From Ferirhizobium litorale (GTDB lineage Bacteria; Pseudomonadota; Alphaproteobacteria; Rhizobiales; Rhizobiaceae), in the NCBI GenBank assembly GCA_030028905.1, contig JALDYZ010000008.1, positions 62,001-126,000 on the forward strand: a DNA stretch of 64,000 nucleotides. Direction: 5' to 3'. Below are positions 24,069 through 31,205 of the stretch, in pieces. Every line of letters begins with the position of its first letter. The first letter of the stretch is position 1. Below the pieces are notes generated by a model. It saw only the letters and a program-made list of their open reading frames with translations. It did not search any database and was not told the DNA's origin. A program made the translations under genes and the position numbers.

Positions 24069-24375
24069 ATCTGCGCTGTAGATGGGGACACATTCTGGCG
24101 TGATGAAGTGACGATCCGGTAGCTGATATCGACACTCCGGAAGTGTCGGAGCCCGGATGCGCGGCGGAACCCAGGCTTGGCGCCAGGGCAACCGGTCGCC
24201 TTGCAGCGCTCCTCATTGCGGAGCCTTCGACCTCGAAACGATACCGGGCAGAGACGAAGACCGCTACGGGCAGAAGCTTCGTATCGTTGTTCGAAACAAT
24301 CAAGCGATCGGCGACATGCTTGTTTCTGAAGGATTGGCCCGCAGATGGAGTGGCCGGCGCGAGCCGTGGTGTTAA
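24069..24375 (+). pseudogene. Thermonuclease (SNase family), broken by two frameshifts
   Basis: Three successive frames together make a staphylococcal-nuclease-type protein: AVDGDTFWRDEVTIR, then (L)ADIDTPEVSEPGCAAEPRLG, then GAFDLETIPGRDEDRYGQKL...EGLARRWSGRREPWC with stop at 24375. The ADIDTPE and GRDEDRYG motifs hold the active-site Asp, Glu and Arg positions. Each junction needs one inserted base. The N-terminus, including any signal peptide, is missing. Confidence 0.8.
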
Positions 24376-24385
24376 GCAGGGATAT

Positions 24386-24580
24386 TTATGCGGGCCACTT
24401 CCTAGGGTCATCGCCGAATTTGTTGCGGCGCTGTATCTCCGCCTCTGCTTGCTGTACGTAAATTCGAACAATTTCAGTCTGCGAGAGCGTCTGCATTTCC
24501 TTCAAAAAGGCTCCCCACTCAATTAGGGGGGCAAATGGTGAAGGGGGATCTATTAAATAGTCGATTAAATACTCCGTCAT
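24386..24580 (-). CDS. Small phage protein of unknown function, 64 residues
   Basis: MTEYLIDYLIDPPSPFAPL is followed by a helix with EIVRIYVQQAEAEIQRRN and the end GDDPRKWPA. ATG 24580 has GAGGAG five bases upstream; a GTG three bases earlier is possible. It is last in the minus-strand run that includes the SRAP gene. No family is recognised. Confidence 0.6.
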   Translation of the reverse strand: MTEYLIDYLIDPPSPFAPLIEWGAFLKEMQTLSQTEIVRIYVQQAEAEIQRRNKFGDDPRKWPA

Positions 24581-24651
24581 CACGGCTCCTCACGTCGGCC
24601 GCTCACTACTTCAGTGGGTCAATGTCCGGTAGCGAAATCCTCCGGACGCCA

Positions 24652-24762
24652 CTACCACCATCCTGCCCATCGTCCGCCTTGTGCAATCATCGGGACAATT
24701 TGCAGCGCGACGATCGCCAGACTGGCGGCGACCAGCGCAACGTTGATCGCAGTACGCCTCAT
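24652..24762 (-). CDS. 36-residue single-pass membrane protein
   Basis: MRRTAINVALVAASLAIVA is mostly one hydrophobic helix, ending QGGRWAGWW. ATG 24762 overlaps the stop of the SRAP gene (ATGA), so it is likely translated by coupling. The function is unknown. It is too short for usual annotation cut-offs. Confidence 0.5.
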   Translation of the reverse strand: MRRTAINVALVAASLAIVALQIVPMIAQGGRWAGWW

Positions 24763-25472
24763 CCCGTCACCAACACCAACTGATCGTCGCGCAGCGGTCG
24801 CTGCAGCGCTTTCGCTTCCTCCCATGGCGCTGTCATCCACGTCTCGATCTCTTCCTCGGTGGTGAGGATTACCGGCATGGCCTTCTGGTGGATCGGTTCG
24901 ACGATGCCGTTGGGCTCAGTCGTGAGGAAGGCGAAAAGGTCGGTCGTGATATGGCCTTCCTTGATCTTGCGCACTCCGGTCCATTGCGGGAGCCAGACAC
25001 CCGCGAAGCACATCAGAGGCTGATCCGGATTCGCCGCGAACCACGCATTCGGTGTTCTTCCGCCTTCGGGCTTATTCGCTGGATCCGGCTCGGCAAAGCG
25101 TGTCACCGGCACGACGCAACGCTGGTCGACGCCGAACCACCGCGTCCAGTGCTTGCTGGTCGCGTTGCGGATGTTTGTTGTGCCGCCATCCGGCTCCATC
25201 TTGAGGAGTTCGTCGAAGTCGACTTCTTTGCCCTTGGCGCGCAGCTTGTCGGCGCGCTTTGCCGCTGCCTGGTAGATTGCTTGCTTGGAGCTCGGCAGCC
25301 CCCATCGCACCATGGCCAGTTCGCGTCCCTCAGGAGTGTTGCGCACGATCGGCGCCGGCTGATCAGGGTAGTCATCGAAGGACGGCTCTAGGTTGCCGAT
25401 ATTGTCGCGCATGGCGCGGGTGAATTGGCGAATGGCTTCCTGATTGGTCGTGACGTTGTATAGATTGCACAT
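24759..25472 (-). CDS. SOS response-associated peptidase (SRAP/YedK/HMCES family)
   Basis: A 237-residue protein of the SRAP family. Cys2 directly follows the initiator Met (MCNLYN), as needed for covalent thiazolidine linkage to abasic sites in single-stranded DNA. Further conserved parts are IVRNTPEGRELAMVRWGL, the NIRNATSKHWTRWFG..RCVVPVTRFAEPD active-site region with Asn and Glu, FAGVW, and PIHQKAMPVIL with the active-site His. A LexA box lies at the head of its operon. Confidence 0.93.
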   Translation of the reverse strand: MCNLYNVTTNQEAIRQFTRAMRDNIGNLEPSFDDYPDQPAPIVRNTPEGRELAMVRWGLPSSKQAIYQAAAKRADKLRAKGKEVDFDELLKMEPDGGTTNIRNATSKHWTRWFGVDQRCVVPVTRFAEPDPANKPEGGRTPNAWFAANPDQPLMCFAGVWLPQWTGVRKIKEGHITTDLFAFLTTEPNGIVEPIHQKAMPVILTTEEEIETWMTAPWEEAKALQRPLRDDQLVLVTG

Positions 25473-25492
25473 CCACTTTCACTCCGGACTGC

Positions 25493-26041
25493 CTATTCCG
25501 ATACGAATCCAAGTTTCTTGGCCAATTCTATTTTTTCAATGTTGGAACCGACTAGCCACCAAGCCTTTTTCGCGGGGTCCCAGCGAGCGCCGAGTTGCTT
25601 CGCTTCATCTTTCCTCGCAAACGGGACAGTGAGTAGAACCCTATCAAGATTCTCGGCAGGCTTGGGTCCGAACCGCATGCCGGGGAGCTTTTGCCGCTTC
25701 TTGTCCAATTTATAGAGTGCTTCGACAATCTTTGGATCATCAAGTGGACGCAACGTCGTGTTCTTAGCCCATACTGGCTCTGGCCATCGACGCCATGTTT
25801 TGAAAGTGCCAGCGGCAGGAAGGGGCGCCAGTAATTCGCGCGGGATACCATCAAGCGAATATACATCCATCAGAACGGACGGATTGCCATAGTAAGGGGC
25901 CACTCCAGTCAGCTCTCCTGACGCAACAACCCTCGCGCAGCTATTGTCCCACGTCAGCCGTCGAACCCAAAAGCCTGGCCCTCCTGACTCTGCGAGCATT
26001 TCAAAAGCATTCTGATCGCTTGCGGTTTGCCAATCTGTCAT
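25493..26041 (-). CDS. Hypothetical protein with C-terminal DUF5710-like domain
   Basis: A 182-residue protein. The N-terminal two thirds is unrecognised (MTDWQTASDQNAFEMLAESG..). The C-terminal 45 residues (LTVPFARKDEAKQLGARWDP..AWWL) match the DUF5710 pattern, found as a nucleic-acid-associated module in plasmid and phage proteins. ATG 26041 overlaps the stop of the zinc-ribbon gene before it. Confidence 0.72.
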   Translation of the reverse strand: MTDWQTASDQNAFEMLAESGGPGFWVRRLTWDNSCARVVASGELTGVAPYYGNPSVLMDVYSLDGIPRELLAPLPAAGTFKTWRRWPEPVWAKNTTLRPLDDPKIVEALYKLDKKRQKLPGMRFGPKPAENLDRVLLTVPFARKDEAKQLGARWDPAKKAWWLVGSNIEKIELAKKLGFVSE

Positions 26042-26197
26042 TGCCCCTCCGGCCTATGCTCGCCACACCACCAGTCCGTCGTGCCGCGCGCCCGCGATCA
26101 TAGCCAAATGAACCCCACCGCCTGCAGGACGGATGCTGGCAATAGTGCTCGAAATGCACTGGCGCGGCAGGCCTTGTGTCGGTGCGTTCGTCGCTCA
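26038..26197 (-). pseudogene. Small zinc-binding protein, single frameshift
   Basis: From GTG 26197 the sequence reads PVHFEHYCQHPSCRRWGSFG; the proper continuation, one frame over, is TTDWWCGEHRPEGQ and a TGA that overlaps the next ATG (ATGA). The pattern C-x4-C-x2-W...WWC-x2-H occurs in short rhizobial zinc-ribbon proteins. The length is not a multiple of three; one missing base around 26090-26095 would restore it. Confidence 0.6.
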
Positions 26198-26239
26198 CAG
26201 TTTGATTTTCCCATCGTGCGCAGTCATGAGAATCATGGC

Positions 26240-26413
26240 TCAATCCCGCAGTCGAATGTACCTGTCGGGCGGGTATGCGCCAACCATGGCGTCGAAGGCG
26301 GCGCGAGCGGCAGTGATGTTGCATGCGCCGGCAAGTTTGCGGGTGACTTTGCCGGTCTCGTCGGTCTCCTCCACCATGAGATTGAATTGATCGTCGAAGA
26401 AGTTTCGGGACAT
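26240..26413 (-). CDS. Small phage protein, 57 residues, first gene of the SOS-box operon
   Basis: MSRNFFDDQFNLMVEETDET...PPDRYIRLRD. ATG 26413 follows CAAGGAA, 24 bases from the LexA box. Homologous-looking short proteins occur in rhizobial phage early regions. The function is unknown. Confidence 0.65.
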   Translation of the reverse strand: MSRNFFDDQFNLMVEETDETGKVTRKLAGACNITAARAAFDAMVGAYPPDRYIRLRD

Positions 26414-26436
26414 GGCGACATTCCTTGCGGCTGAAT

Positions 26437-26451
26437 GTTCTCTTAATGTTC
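26437..26451 (-). promoter_or_regulatory. LexA (SOS) box
   Basis: GTTC-TCTTAAT-GTTC (GAAC-N7-GAAC on the minus strand) matches the alphaproteobacterial LexA consensus GTTC-N7-GTTC exactly. It lies 24-38 bases before the first gene of the minus-strand operon and overlaps the region downstream of a TTGACG -35-like hexamer, so LexA would block transcription until DNA damage. Confidence 0.85.
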
Positions 26452-26611
26452 TCATTTCCGCCAGTCGTCAAGTGAGGCAACATCATGATCCCGCGTTAAC
26501 AGTTTCGTCGCTGACGATGGTGGTTGCGGGGATGACCCTGGCGCTCCATGCAAATCGCCAGTGATTGTGGTATCGGTGTCCGCCAAAGAACTGTCAGGGG
26601 TGCAATATCGA

Positions 26612-26899
26612 ATGATCTCCGCGCTCGTACTCGCCGCTGCTACGGTCACCGCTTTCCCATCGCAGGAATGCGTGGCTGCCGCTCACCGCGTCATGGGTTT
26701 CCTGATCGAGGAAGCAAACGGAACGCGGCACGAGGAGCAGATAGCCAATAAAATCGAAGAGGCGGGCAGTGCCGATAAGGCTGCCGTAGATCTGGCCGCA
26801 ACACTAGTGCCAGGCCAGTGCGTATTCATTATCACTGCCCCCGACAGCACCGTTCGCGCCCTTGCGATATCCATGCTACCCGAGCGCCAAGGCCAGTGA
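26612..26899 (+). CDS. Small exported protein of unknown function, 95 residues
   Basis: MISALVLAAATVTAFPSQEC looks like a signal peptide cleaved before or at QEC. The mature part (EEANGTRHEEQIANKIEEAG...PGQCVFIITAPDSTVRALAI) has two cysteines. ATG 26612 follows CAGGGG. A shared terminator lies downstream. No family is recognised. Confidence 0.6.
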   Translation: MISALVLAAATVTAFPSQECVAAAHRVMGFLIEEANGTRHEEQIANKIEEAGSADKAAVDLAATLVPGQCVFIITAPDSTVRALAISMLPERQGQ

Positions 26900-26945
26900 T
26901 CCGCGCAACGCTTGCGACAATCCTTCTGCTCTCCTGACCAGGCAA

Positions 26946-26984
26946 AAAAGCCCGGCTGACCGAATGATGGTAAGCCGGGCTTTT
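26946..26984. terminator. Bidirectional Rho-independent terminator
   Basis: AAAAGCCCGGCT (26946-26957) and AGCCGGGCTTTT (26973-26984) form a perfect 12-pair stem with A- and T-runs on the outer sides. It terminates both the plus-strand gene ending at 26899 and the minus-strand gene ending at 26987. Confidence 0.93.
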
Positions 26985-26986
26985 CG

Positions 26987-27175
26987 TTATAACCAGTTTT
27001 TCCCGCCGAGTGGTGGAGACTTTAACGCCTCGCACCGGAGTTGATCGCTGCCCGATTCATATCGCTTGCGATTACCGAAACGCATATTTTTGTGCCTAGG
27101 GCACATTCCGTTGGTTTTATGGGGCTTGCACAGACCACACGCTGCAATGCGGGGGCGTTTCCGTTTGAAGTGCAT
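26987..27175 (-). CDS. Small basic Cys-containing protein, 62 residues
   Basis: MHFKRKRPRIAACGLCKPHK has the KRP...C..CKP.K pattern of short rhizobial proteins of unknown function, which may bind zinc or nucleic acid. ATG 27175 follows GGAGAA. The last 25 residues are less typical. The bidirectional terminator follows directly. Confidence 0.6.
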   Translation of the reverse strand: MHFKRKRPRIAACGLCKPHKTNGMCPRHKNMRFGNRKRYESGSDQLRCEALKSPPLGGKNWL

Positions 27176-27251
27176 GGATTTCTCCGATCAAGATCGGTGC
27201 GCCCTTATGGCGCACGCGCTTCTTTCGGAGTTGCGATTGGATATTGTTCAT
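27117..27251 (-). CDS. Possible short ORF, 44 residues
   Basis: ATG 27251 overlaps the preceding stop (ATGA), giving MNNIQSQLRKKRVRHKGAPI and onward. It overlaps the 62-residue gene at 27175 in another frame for much of its length. The overlap with the preceding stop supports translation; the C-terminal half is not protein-like. Low confidence. Confidence 0.3.
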   Translation of the reverse strand: MNNIQSQLRKKRVRHKGAPILIGEIHALQTETPPHCSVWSVQAP

Positions 27252-27364
27252 GACGGCATCCTATATCGACGATCGGGTTGTGGCGAGGGGCGGCAAGTTG
27301 CTCGCTGGCCTGTAGGGTTATACGACGCCGGGCCATCGTCGAGGATAGACCGTACATTGCGCAT
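27248..27364 (-). CDS. 38-residue protein downstream of the repressor
   Basis: MRNVRSILDDGPASYNPTGQ followed by RATCRPSPQPDRRYRMPS. ATG 27364 has GGGAGG nine bases upstream, inside the end of the repressor gene. The basic, proline-rich end suggests a small nucleic-acid-associated protein, but no family is known. Confidence 0.5.
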   Translation of the reverse strand: MRNVRSILDDGPASYNPTGQRATCRPSPQPDRRYRMPS

Positions 27365-27368
27365 TGCA

Positions 27369-27695
27369 CTAGCCTCCCGATCCACCAGGCGCGTCGTTCT
27401 CCAGGTATTCCCGATACTGGATGGTCTCGGTCTCATTCACGTCAATAGACCTCTGGGCGCTACGCAATGCCACGCCAGGGCCCGGCGAAACGTTTCCGTC
27501 ATCGAGGAAGGTGACGCCGGCCGCCTCGAGTGCCGCCTTTACGGCTAGCACATTGTTCTTTGAGCCTCCTGCTTCACCCTCGCTGCCCTCCATCCGCTTG
27601 AGTGTCGGCACGGAGATGTTGGCTGCACCAGCGATATCGGCTTGCGTTGCTCCAATAAGAGCCCGCCCGGCAGCGATTTGTCGTCCCGTCACCAT
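27369..27695 (-). CDS. XRE-family transcriptional regulator (probable prophage repressor)
   Basis: A 108-residue protein with a Cro/C1-type helix-turn-helix: RQIAAGRALIGATQADIAGA and ISVPTLKRMEGSEGE, then VLAVKAALEAAGVTFLDDG, a common pattern in rhizobial XRE proteins. It is divergent from the gene at 27804, and repeated sites lie between them. ATG 27695 is used; the TTG before it is weaker. It probably governs lysogeny or the early switch. Confidence 0.82.
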   Translation of the reverse strand: MVTGRQIAAGRALIGATQADIAGAANISVPTLKRMEGSEGEAGGSKNNVLAVKAALEAAGVTFLDDGNVSPGPGVALRSAQRSIDVNETETIQYREYLENDAPGGSGG

Positions 27696-27701
27696 CAAAA
27701 T

Positions 27702-27765
27702 GATCCATTCGTATCTTTTTTATCCAAAGGTATTGACCGTGGGATCAATGTGATCTATTGGTATC
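27702..27765. promoter_or_regulatory. Putative repressor operator and promoter region
   Basis: Two direct repeats, GATCCATTCGTATC (27702-27715) and GATCTATTGGTATC (27752-27765), match at 12 of 14 positions. Between them lies TTGACC (27733-27738), 17 bases from TATTGG (27756-27761), so the second repeat overlaps a plausible -10 of the plus-strand gene while the first abuts the repressor start. This is a classic divergent operator layout. Confidence 0.5.
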
Positions 27766-27803
27766 ACATCGAAACCAAAGGCACAACAAGAGGAGACCAA
27801 GCA

Positions 27804-28196
27804 ATGACAGCCCCCATGAGATTATTAAGACCGGAAACAGAACTGCCCTTCCGATTTGAGGTTGGCCAGGAAGTATCATTCCACGAAATGCGCGCCAGGA
27901 TCGTCGACAGATTAAGAAGCGCGATGGGTCGCGAATACTATCAGGTTGAGGTGCTGGGCGAGGCATACGGTCGCCCACACCGGACTGTACTAGCTGACCA
28001 CATCGAGCCTGCGGCGCGCGACGTCGCGATGAGGGCGCAGGTAGCGGTCACGCTGGCCGAGCGCATGTACAAGAACATCAAGGCAATGGAATCCTTGCTA
28101 GGGCATCCAATCGCTGACCACATCGGTTTCGACGAATTTGAACACCAGCTTCACGAGGTCAAGCAGGCCGCAGATCACCTTTGGTCTGCTGCCTAG
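27804..28196 (+). CDS. Phage early-region protein of unknown function, 130 residues
   Basis: ATG 27804 follows AGAGGAGA. The product has an N-terminal FRFEVGQEVSFHEMRARIVD segment resembling a small SH3-like beta barrel and a helical C-terminus (AERMYKNIKAMESLLGHPI). It is divergent from the XRE repressor, the position of Cro-like or antirepressor genes, but no helix-turn-helix is evident. Confidence 0.6.
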   Translation: MTAPMRLLRPETELPFRFEVGQEVSFHEMRARIVDRLRSAMGREYYQVEVLGEAYGRPHRTVLADHIEPAARDVAMRAQVAVTLAERMYKNIKAMESLLGHPIADHIGFDEFEHQLHEVKQAADHLWSAA

Positions 28197-28464
28197 TGTT
28201 TTCACTGGCCGTCTTTGCATGTTCCGGCCAGCACCTTGCCCAGCGCGCCCAACGGCGACGGGCCATTTATTCGAACCCCGCGCGGGTACGGCCCAGAAAT
28301 GGGCCGGGGGCCACCCACACCGTTTGCTTGGACACGGACGGACCGTGGGTGGTCCTTTGCAAATCCAGATAGGCGCCACCAACGCCGATCGCCGCAAGGC
28401 GCACCACAGTAGGAGACCAAGCCGACGGCGCGAATGCCGTCGGCTTTCATTAGTCGACAATTGT
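28197..28464. other. Unassigned segment with two inverted repeats
   Basis: No reading frame here is convincing on either strand. A hairpin AGCCGACGGC/GCCGTCGGCT (28420-28445) followed by TTCATT may be a weak terminator of the plus-strand transcript. A second inverted repeat, CCACCCAC near 28312 and GTGGGTGG near 28345, is about 25 bases apart. The 12-base sequence AGGAGACCAAGC occurs both here (28411) and before the 27804 gene (27791). Confidence 0.4.
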
Positions 28465-28704
28465 TCAGTTCGCGGTCTGACACTGCGTGACGCCGTTCAC
28501 TCGGTGGCAGCGTGTCTCGAAATTGGTTAGCGGTTGCGTCTGTTGCTGTTGCTGCCGCTTGGCGTCGAGCATACCCGCCCTCACGGTCGAGCTTCCGATT
28601 GGTGCTTCCGACTGGCTGATTTCGGCAACATGAGTCGTGCTGCCGCAGCCGCCTAGTATCAAGGCCGCAAGCATCGCGCAGGCCAACAACAAGATCGATC
28701 TCAT
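28465..28704 (-). CDS. Small lipoprotein, 79 residues
   Basis: RSILLLACAMLAALILGGC is a lipoprotein signal with lipobox LGGC. The mature part is hydrophilic with a polyglutamine stretch (KRQQQQQTQ) and two C-terminal cysteines (RCHRVNGVTQCQTAN). The target membrane is not predictable here. Prophage lipoproteins can act in superinfection exclusion; that is inference. Confidence 0.72.
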   Translation of the reverse strand: MRSILLLACAMLAALILGGCGSTTHVAEISQSEAPIGSSTVRAGMLDAKRQQQQQTQPLTNFETRCHRVNGVTQCQTAN

Positions 28705-28724
28705 TTCTAACGCCCCGTCGGCCA

Positions 28725-29183
28725 CTAGTTGTGCGGAATGCAGGGATTCGGCCTGGTCCCGCACCTATGCCAATGCCGACAATTTGCGCAGCAGCAGATG
28801 AGGTCTGTGGTCGTCATGGTTCCTTCGTCGGGGAAGGGCTCTTTAAACTTCTCGTCGAAGAACACCTCGCTGGATACAAATTTTGGCGAATTTGTCTCAA
28901 GGCGGAGAACGCGGCCGTGGTTTGCGGGATCCTTGTAGACTCGAAGCCTCATGCGGCCCCCTGCACGAACGTTCGCTAGCGCTTCGTTGAAAGCCGCCTG
29001 GATGGTTTTGTGCACGTCGCCGCTGTCCTCGTAGGCGATGTACTCGAGGTACTTGCTCTCTTCCTCGCTCAAATCAAATTCATCCGAGAGCAGCGTCCGC
29101 CAGTCGTCGATGACGTCCGGAGGGCTGGTGTTCAGGCGCAATGTCAGATCATGCAAATTGCGAAGATTAAATTCTTTCTTCAT
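28725..29183 (-). CDS. Protein of unknown function with Cys-rich C-terminus
   Basis: A 152-residue acidic protein (MKKEFNLRNLHDLTLRLNTS..). The C-terminus CCCANCRHWHRCGTRPNPC has six cysteines and two histidines and could bind metal. ATG 29183 follows GAGGAAGG; a longer start at 29201 is less likely. No family is recognised. Confidence 0.65.
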   Translation of the reverse strand: MKKEFNLRNLHDLTLRLNTSPPDVIDDWRTLLSDEFDLSEEESKYLEYIAYEDSGDVHKTIQAAFNEALANVRAGGRMRLRVYKDPANHGRVLRLETNSPKFVSSEVFFDEKFKEPFPDEGTMTTTDLICCCANCRHWHRCGTRPNPCIPHN

Positions 29184-29353
29184 TGCCTTCCTCCGAACCA
29201 ATGACGCAGTGGCAGATGCTTGATGTCGGCATGTCGGCGCGCTGGAAATATGACGCGATCACAGCATTGCTTCAATCCCAAATTGTGGTGCACAGCATTT
29301 GATCGCTCTTGTCGCCTTCGCCACAGGCTGTAGTCTGTATGCGGGGGATTTCA

Positions 29354-29680
29354 GTGCGCAAGGTCATACTACTCATCGCCATCGTCATAGCCTCGACGTC
29401 CGCGCTATCGGCCAACTTGCCATGCAGCGGCAAGAAGGGCGGCATCGCTGGTTGCCGCGGCGACACATTCATTTGCAACGATGGTTCGGTCAGCGGGAGC
29501 AAGAAGTCGTGCGCTGCCTATATGGGCGGTGCCGTCGGGCTCATGGGCGGATCTGGTCAGAATATGGCTCCTGCAGCAGATGGAGAATGCTCGTGCAGAT
29601 CTGGTGCTTATTGTGTAGGGCCGCGGGGAGGGCACTATTGCTTCACTGACAGCGGCAAGAAGAGTTACCTGAAGAAATAG
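29354..29680 (+). CDS. Small exported cysteine-rich protein
   Basis: A 108-residue protein: [20 protein letters not shown] is a signal peptide, then [27 protein letters not shown], and CSCRSGAYC, with eight or more cysteines suggesting disulfides. The pattern C.GKKGG...C.G..F.CNDGS.S.SKK.C occurs in conserved periplasmic proteins of unknown function. GTG 29354 follows GGGGGA; ATG 29339 is an alternative. Confidence 0.7.
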   Translation: MRKVILLIAIVIASTSALSANLPCSGKKGGIAGCRGDTFICNDGSVSGSKKSCAAYMGGAVGLMGGSGQNMAPAADGECSCRSGAYCVGPRGGHYCFTDSGKKSYLKK

Positions 29681-30027
29681 CGATGGGGGTGCAAATGGGG
29701 GTGTTTATCTAATTTTGTTTAATTATATTTAGTAAAAACAATTAGTTAAGCACTATAAATATGTAGATACATCACCCACCATTTTATCAATGACATCAAC
29801 GTTTGACGCTGGTTGCCCGGTCAGCGGCTGAAACACAGATGCCCCGCTAGATCACCATTGGATCACGCGGGAATAAGTATCCGATTTCTTGCGTCGGCGT
29901 CCATCACTCGCATAGCTTGGGGATTGCCGTCGTGTGATGTCGGCGGCGGCCGGATGGCAACGCGAAGCGATTGAATTTGCTGCCTCCGCTACCATCACCC
30001 GCGGTGGAACTCACAAATGAAACAAAT
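29681..30027. other. Prophage-chromosome junction region without genes
   Basis: About 350 bases between the last prophage-type gene and the Pho box. Bases 29,700-29,790 are very AT-rich, the remainder has normal composition. The right attachment site should lie here or close by, but the left end is outside the window so no att repeat can be identified. No tRNA or integrase gene is visible. Confidence 0.4.
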
Positions 30028-30045
30028 CTGTCACAAAACTGTTAT
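30028..30045 (+). promoter_or_regulatory. Pho box of the pst operon
   Basis: CTGTCAC-AAAA-CTGTTAT is a tandem 7+4+7 direct repeat that matches the rhizobial PhoB consensus closely, 62 bases before the pstS ATG. Phosphorylated PhoB binding here should activate pstSCAB-phoU-phoB under phosphate starvation. Confidence 0.88.
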
Positions 30046-30107
30046 GTAGGGCTTGTAGAGGGGAGCCGACGCCAAAGCGTCAATCCGAATTCTACGGGAG
30101 AAAATCC

Positions 30108-31133
30108 ATGAACAAGTACCTCGGAAGCTGCGCTGTCGCCGCTATCCTCCTGGCGACCACAGGTGTCGCCTCGGCGCGCGATCAGATCCAGATCGCTGGT
30201 TCCTCAACCGTGCTGCCCTACGCCTCGATTGTGGCGGAAGCCTTCGGTGAAAACACCGATTTCCCGACTCCCGTCGTCGAGTCCGGCGGTTCGGGTGCTG
30301 GCCGCAAGAAGCTCTGCGAAGGCGTTGGCGAAAACACCATTGACATCGCGAACTCTTCCTCGCGCATCAAGCAGTCGGACATCGACAACTGCGCCGCCAA
30401 CGGCGTCAAGGACATCCAGGAAGTCCGCATCGGCTATGACGGCATCGTATTCGCTTCGGACATCAGCGGTCCGGAATTTGCCTTCACCCCGGCCGACTGG
30501 CACAACGCACTTGCAGCCAAGGTTCTGAAGGACGGTAAGCTCGTCGACAACCCCTACAAGGCCTGGAACGAAATCCGTGCCGACCTGCCGGCGCAGCCGA
30601 TCCTCGCTTTCATCCCGGGCACCAAGCACGGCACCCGTGAAGTCTTCGATGAAAAGGTTCTCGTCGCGGGCTGCGAAGAAAACGGAACCGCTGAAGCGAT
30701 CAAGGCCGCTGGTGGCGAAGAAAAGGAATGCATGGCTCTGCGCACCGACGGCGTCTCTGTCGACATCGACGGCGACTACACCGAAACGCTTGCACGCGTC
30801 GACGCCAACAAGCATGGTATCGGCGTCTTCGGCCTGTCCTTCTACCAGAACAACACCGACAAGCTGCGTGTTGGCACCATGGGCGGTATCGTTCCGTCCG
30901 TCGAGACGATCGCTTCCGGCGAGTATCCGGTTTCCCGTCCGCTGTACTTCTATGTGAAGAACGCTCACCTGGACGTCATCCCGGGCCTGCAGGAATATGT
31001 TGAGTTCTTCGTTTCCGACGAGATGGCTGGCCCGGACGGCCCGCTGGCTGCCTACGGCCTGGTTTCCGACCCGGAACTGGCCAAGACCCAGGCGGCTGTT
31101 AAGGCTCGCACCCCGATGGGCGCACTGAACTAA
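30108..31133 (+). CDS. pstS: Phosphate ABC transporter, periplasmic binding protein PstS
   Basis: A 341-residue protein with a Sec signal peptide (1-23, ending GVASA) and a mature start RDQIQIAGSSTVLPYASIVA. The phosphate-binding loops QIAGSSTV, ESGGSGAGRK and IANSSSRIK are visible, as is the C-terminal EYVEFFVSDEM of the longer PstS subfamily. It captures phosphate in the periplasm and hands it to PstC/PstA. It is transcribed from the Pho box. Confidence 0.95.
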   Translation: MNKYLGSCAVAAILLATTGVASARDQIQIAGSSTVLPYASIVAEAFGENTDFPTPVVESGGSGAGRKKLCEGVGENTIDIANSSSRIKQSDIDNCAANGVKDIQEVRIGYDGIVFASDISGPEFAFTPADWHNALAAKVLKDGKLVDNPYKAWNEIRADLPAQPILAFIPGTKHGTREVFDEKVLVAGCEENGTAEAIKAAGGEEKECMALRTDGVSVDIDGDYTETLARVDANKHGIGVFGLSFYQNNTDKLRVGTMGGIVPSVETIASGEYPVSRPLYFYVKNAHLDVIPGLQEYVEFFVSDEMAGPDGPLAAYGLVSDPELAKTQAAVKARTPMGALN

Positions 31134-31148
31134 GCGCTCAACCCAGTC

Positions 31149-31179
31149 CTGGTGGCGCAATCATTGCGCCGCCAGTTTT
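31149..31179 (+). terminator. Attenuator-like hairpin between pstS and pstC
   Basis: CTGGTGGCGCAA (31149-31160) pairs with TTGCGCCGCCAG (31164-31175), 12 pairs with a 3-base loop, followed by TTTT. Partial termination here would give more PstS than membrane subunits, as is common for binding-protein operons. Confidence 0.7.
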
Positions 31180-31205
31180 CAATTTCCTTCAAGGGATATG
31201 ACAAG

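Noticed and set aside
29681-30107. tRNA gene or attachment site at the prophage edge
   Set aside because: No cloverleaf or integrase was found, and the partner repeat would lie outside the window, so no att call is justified.
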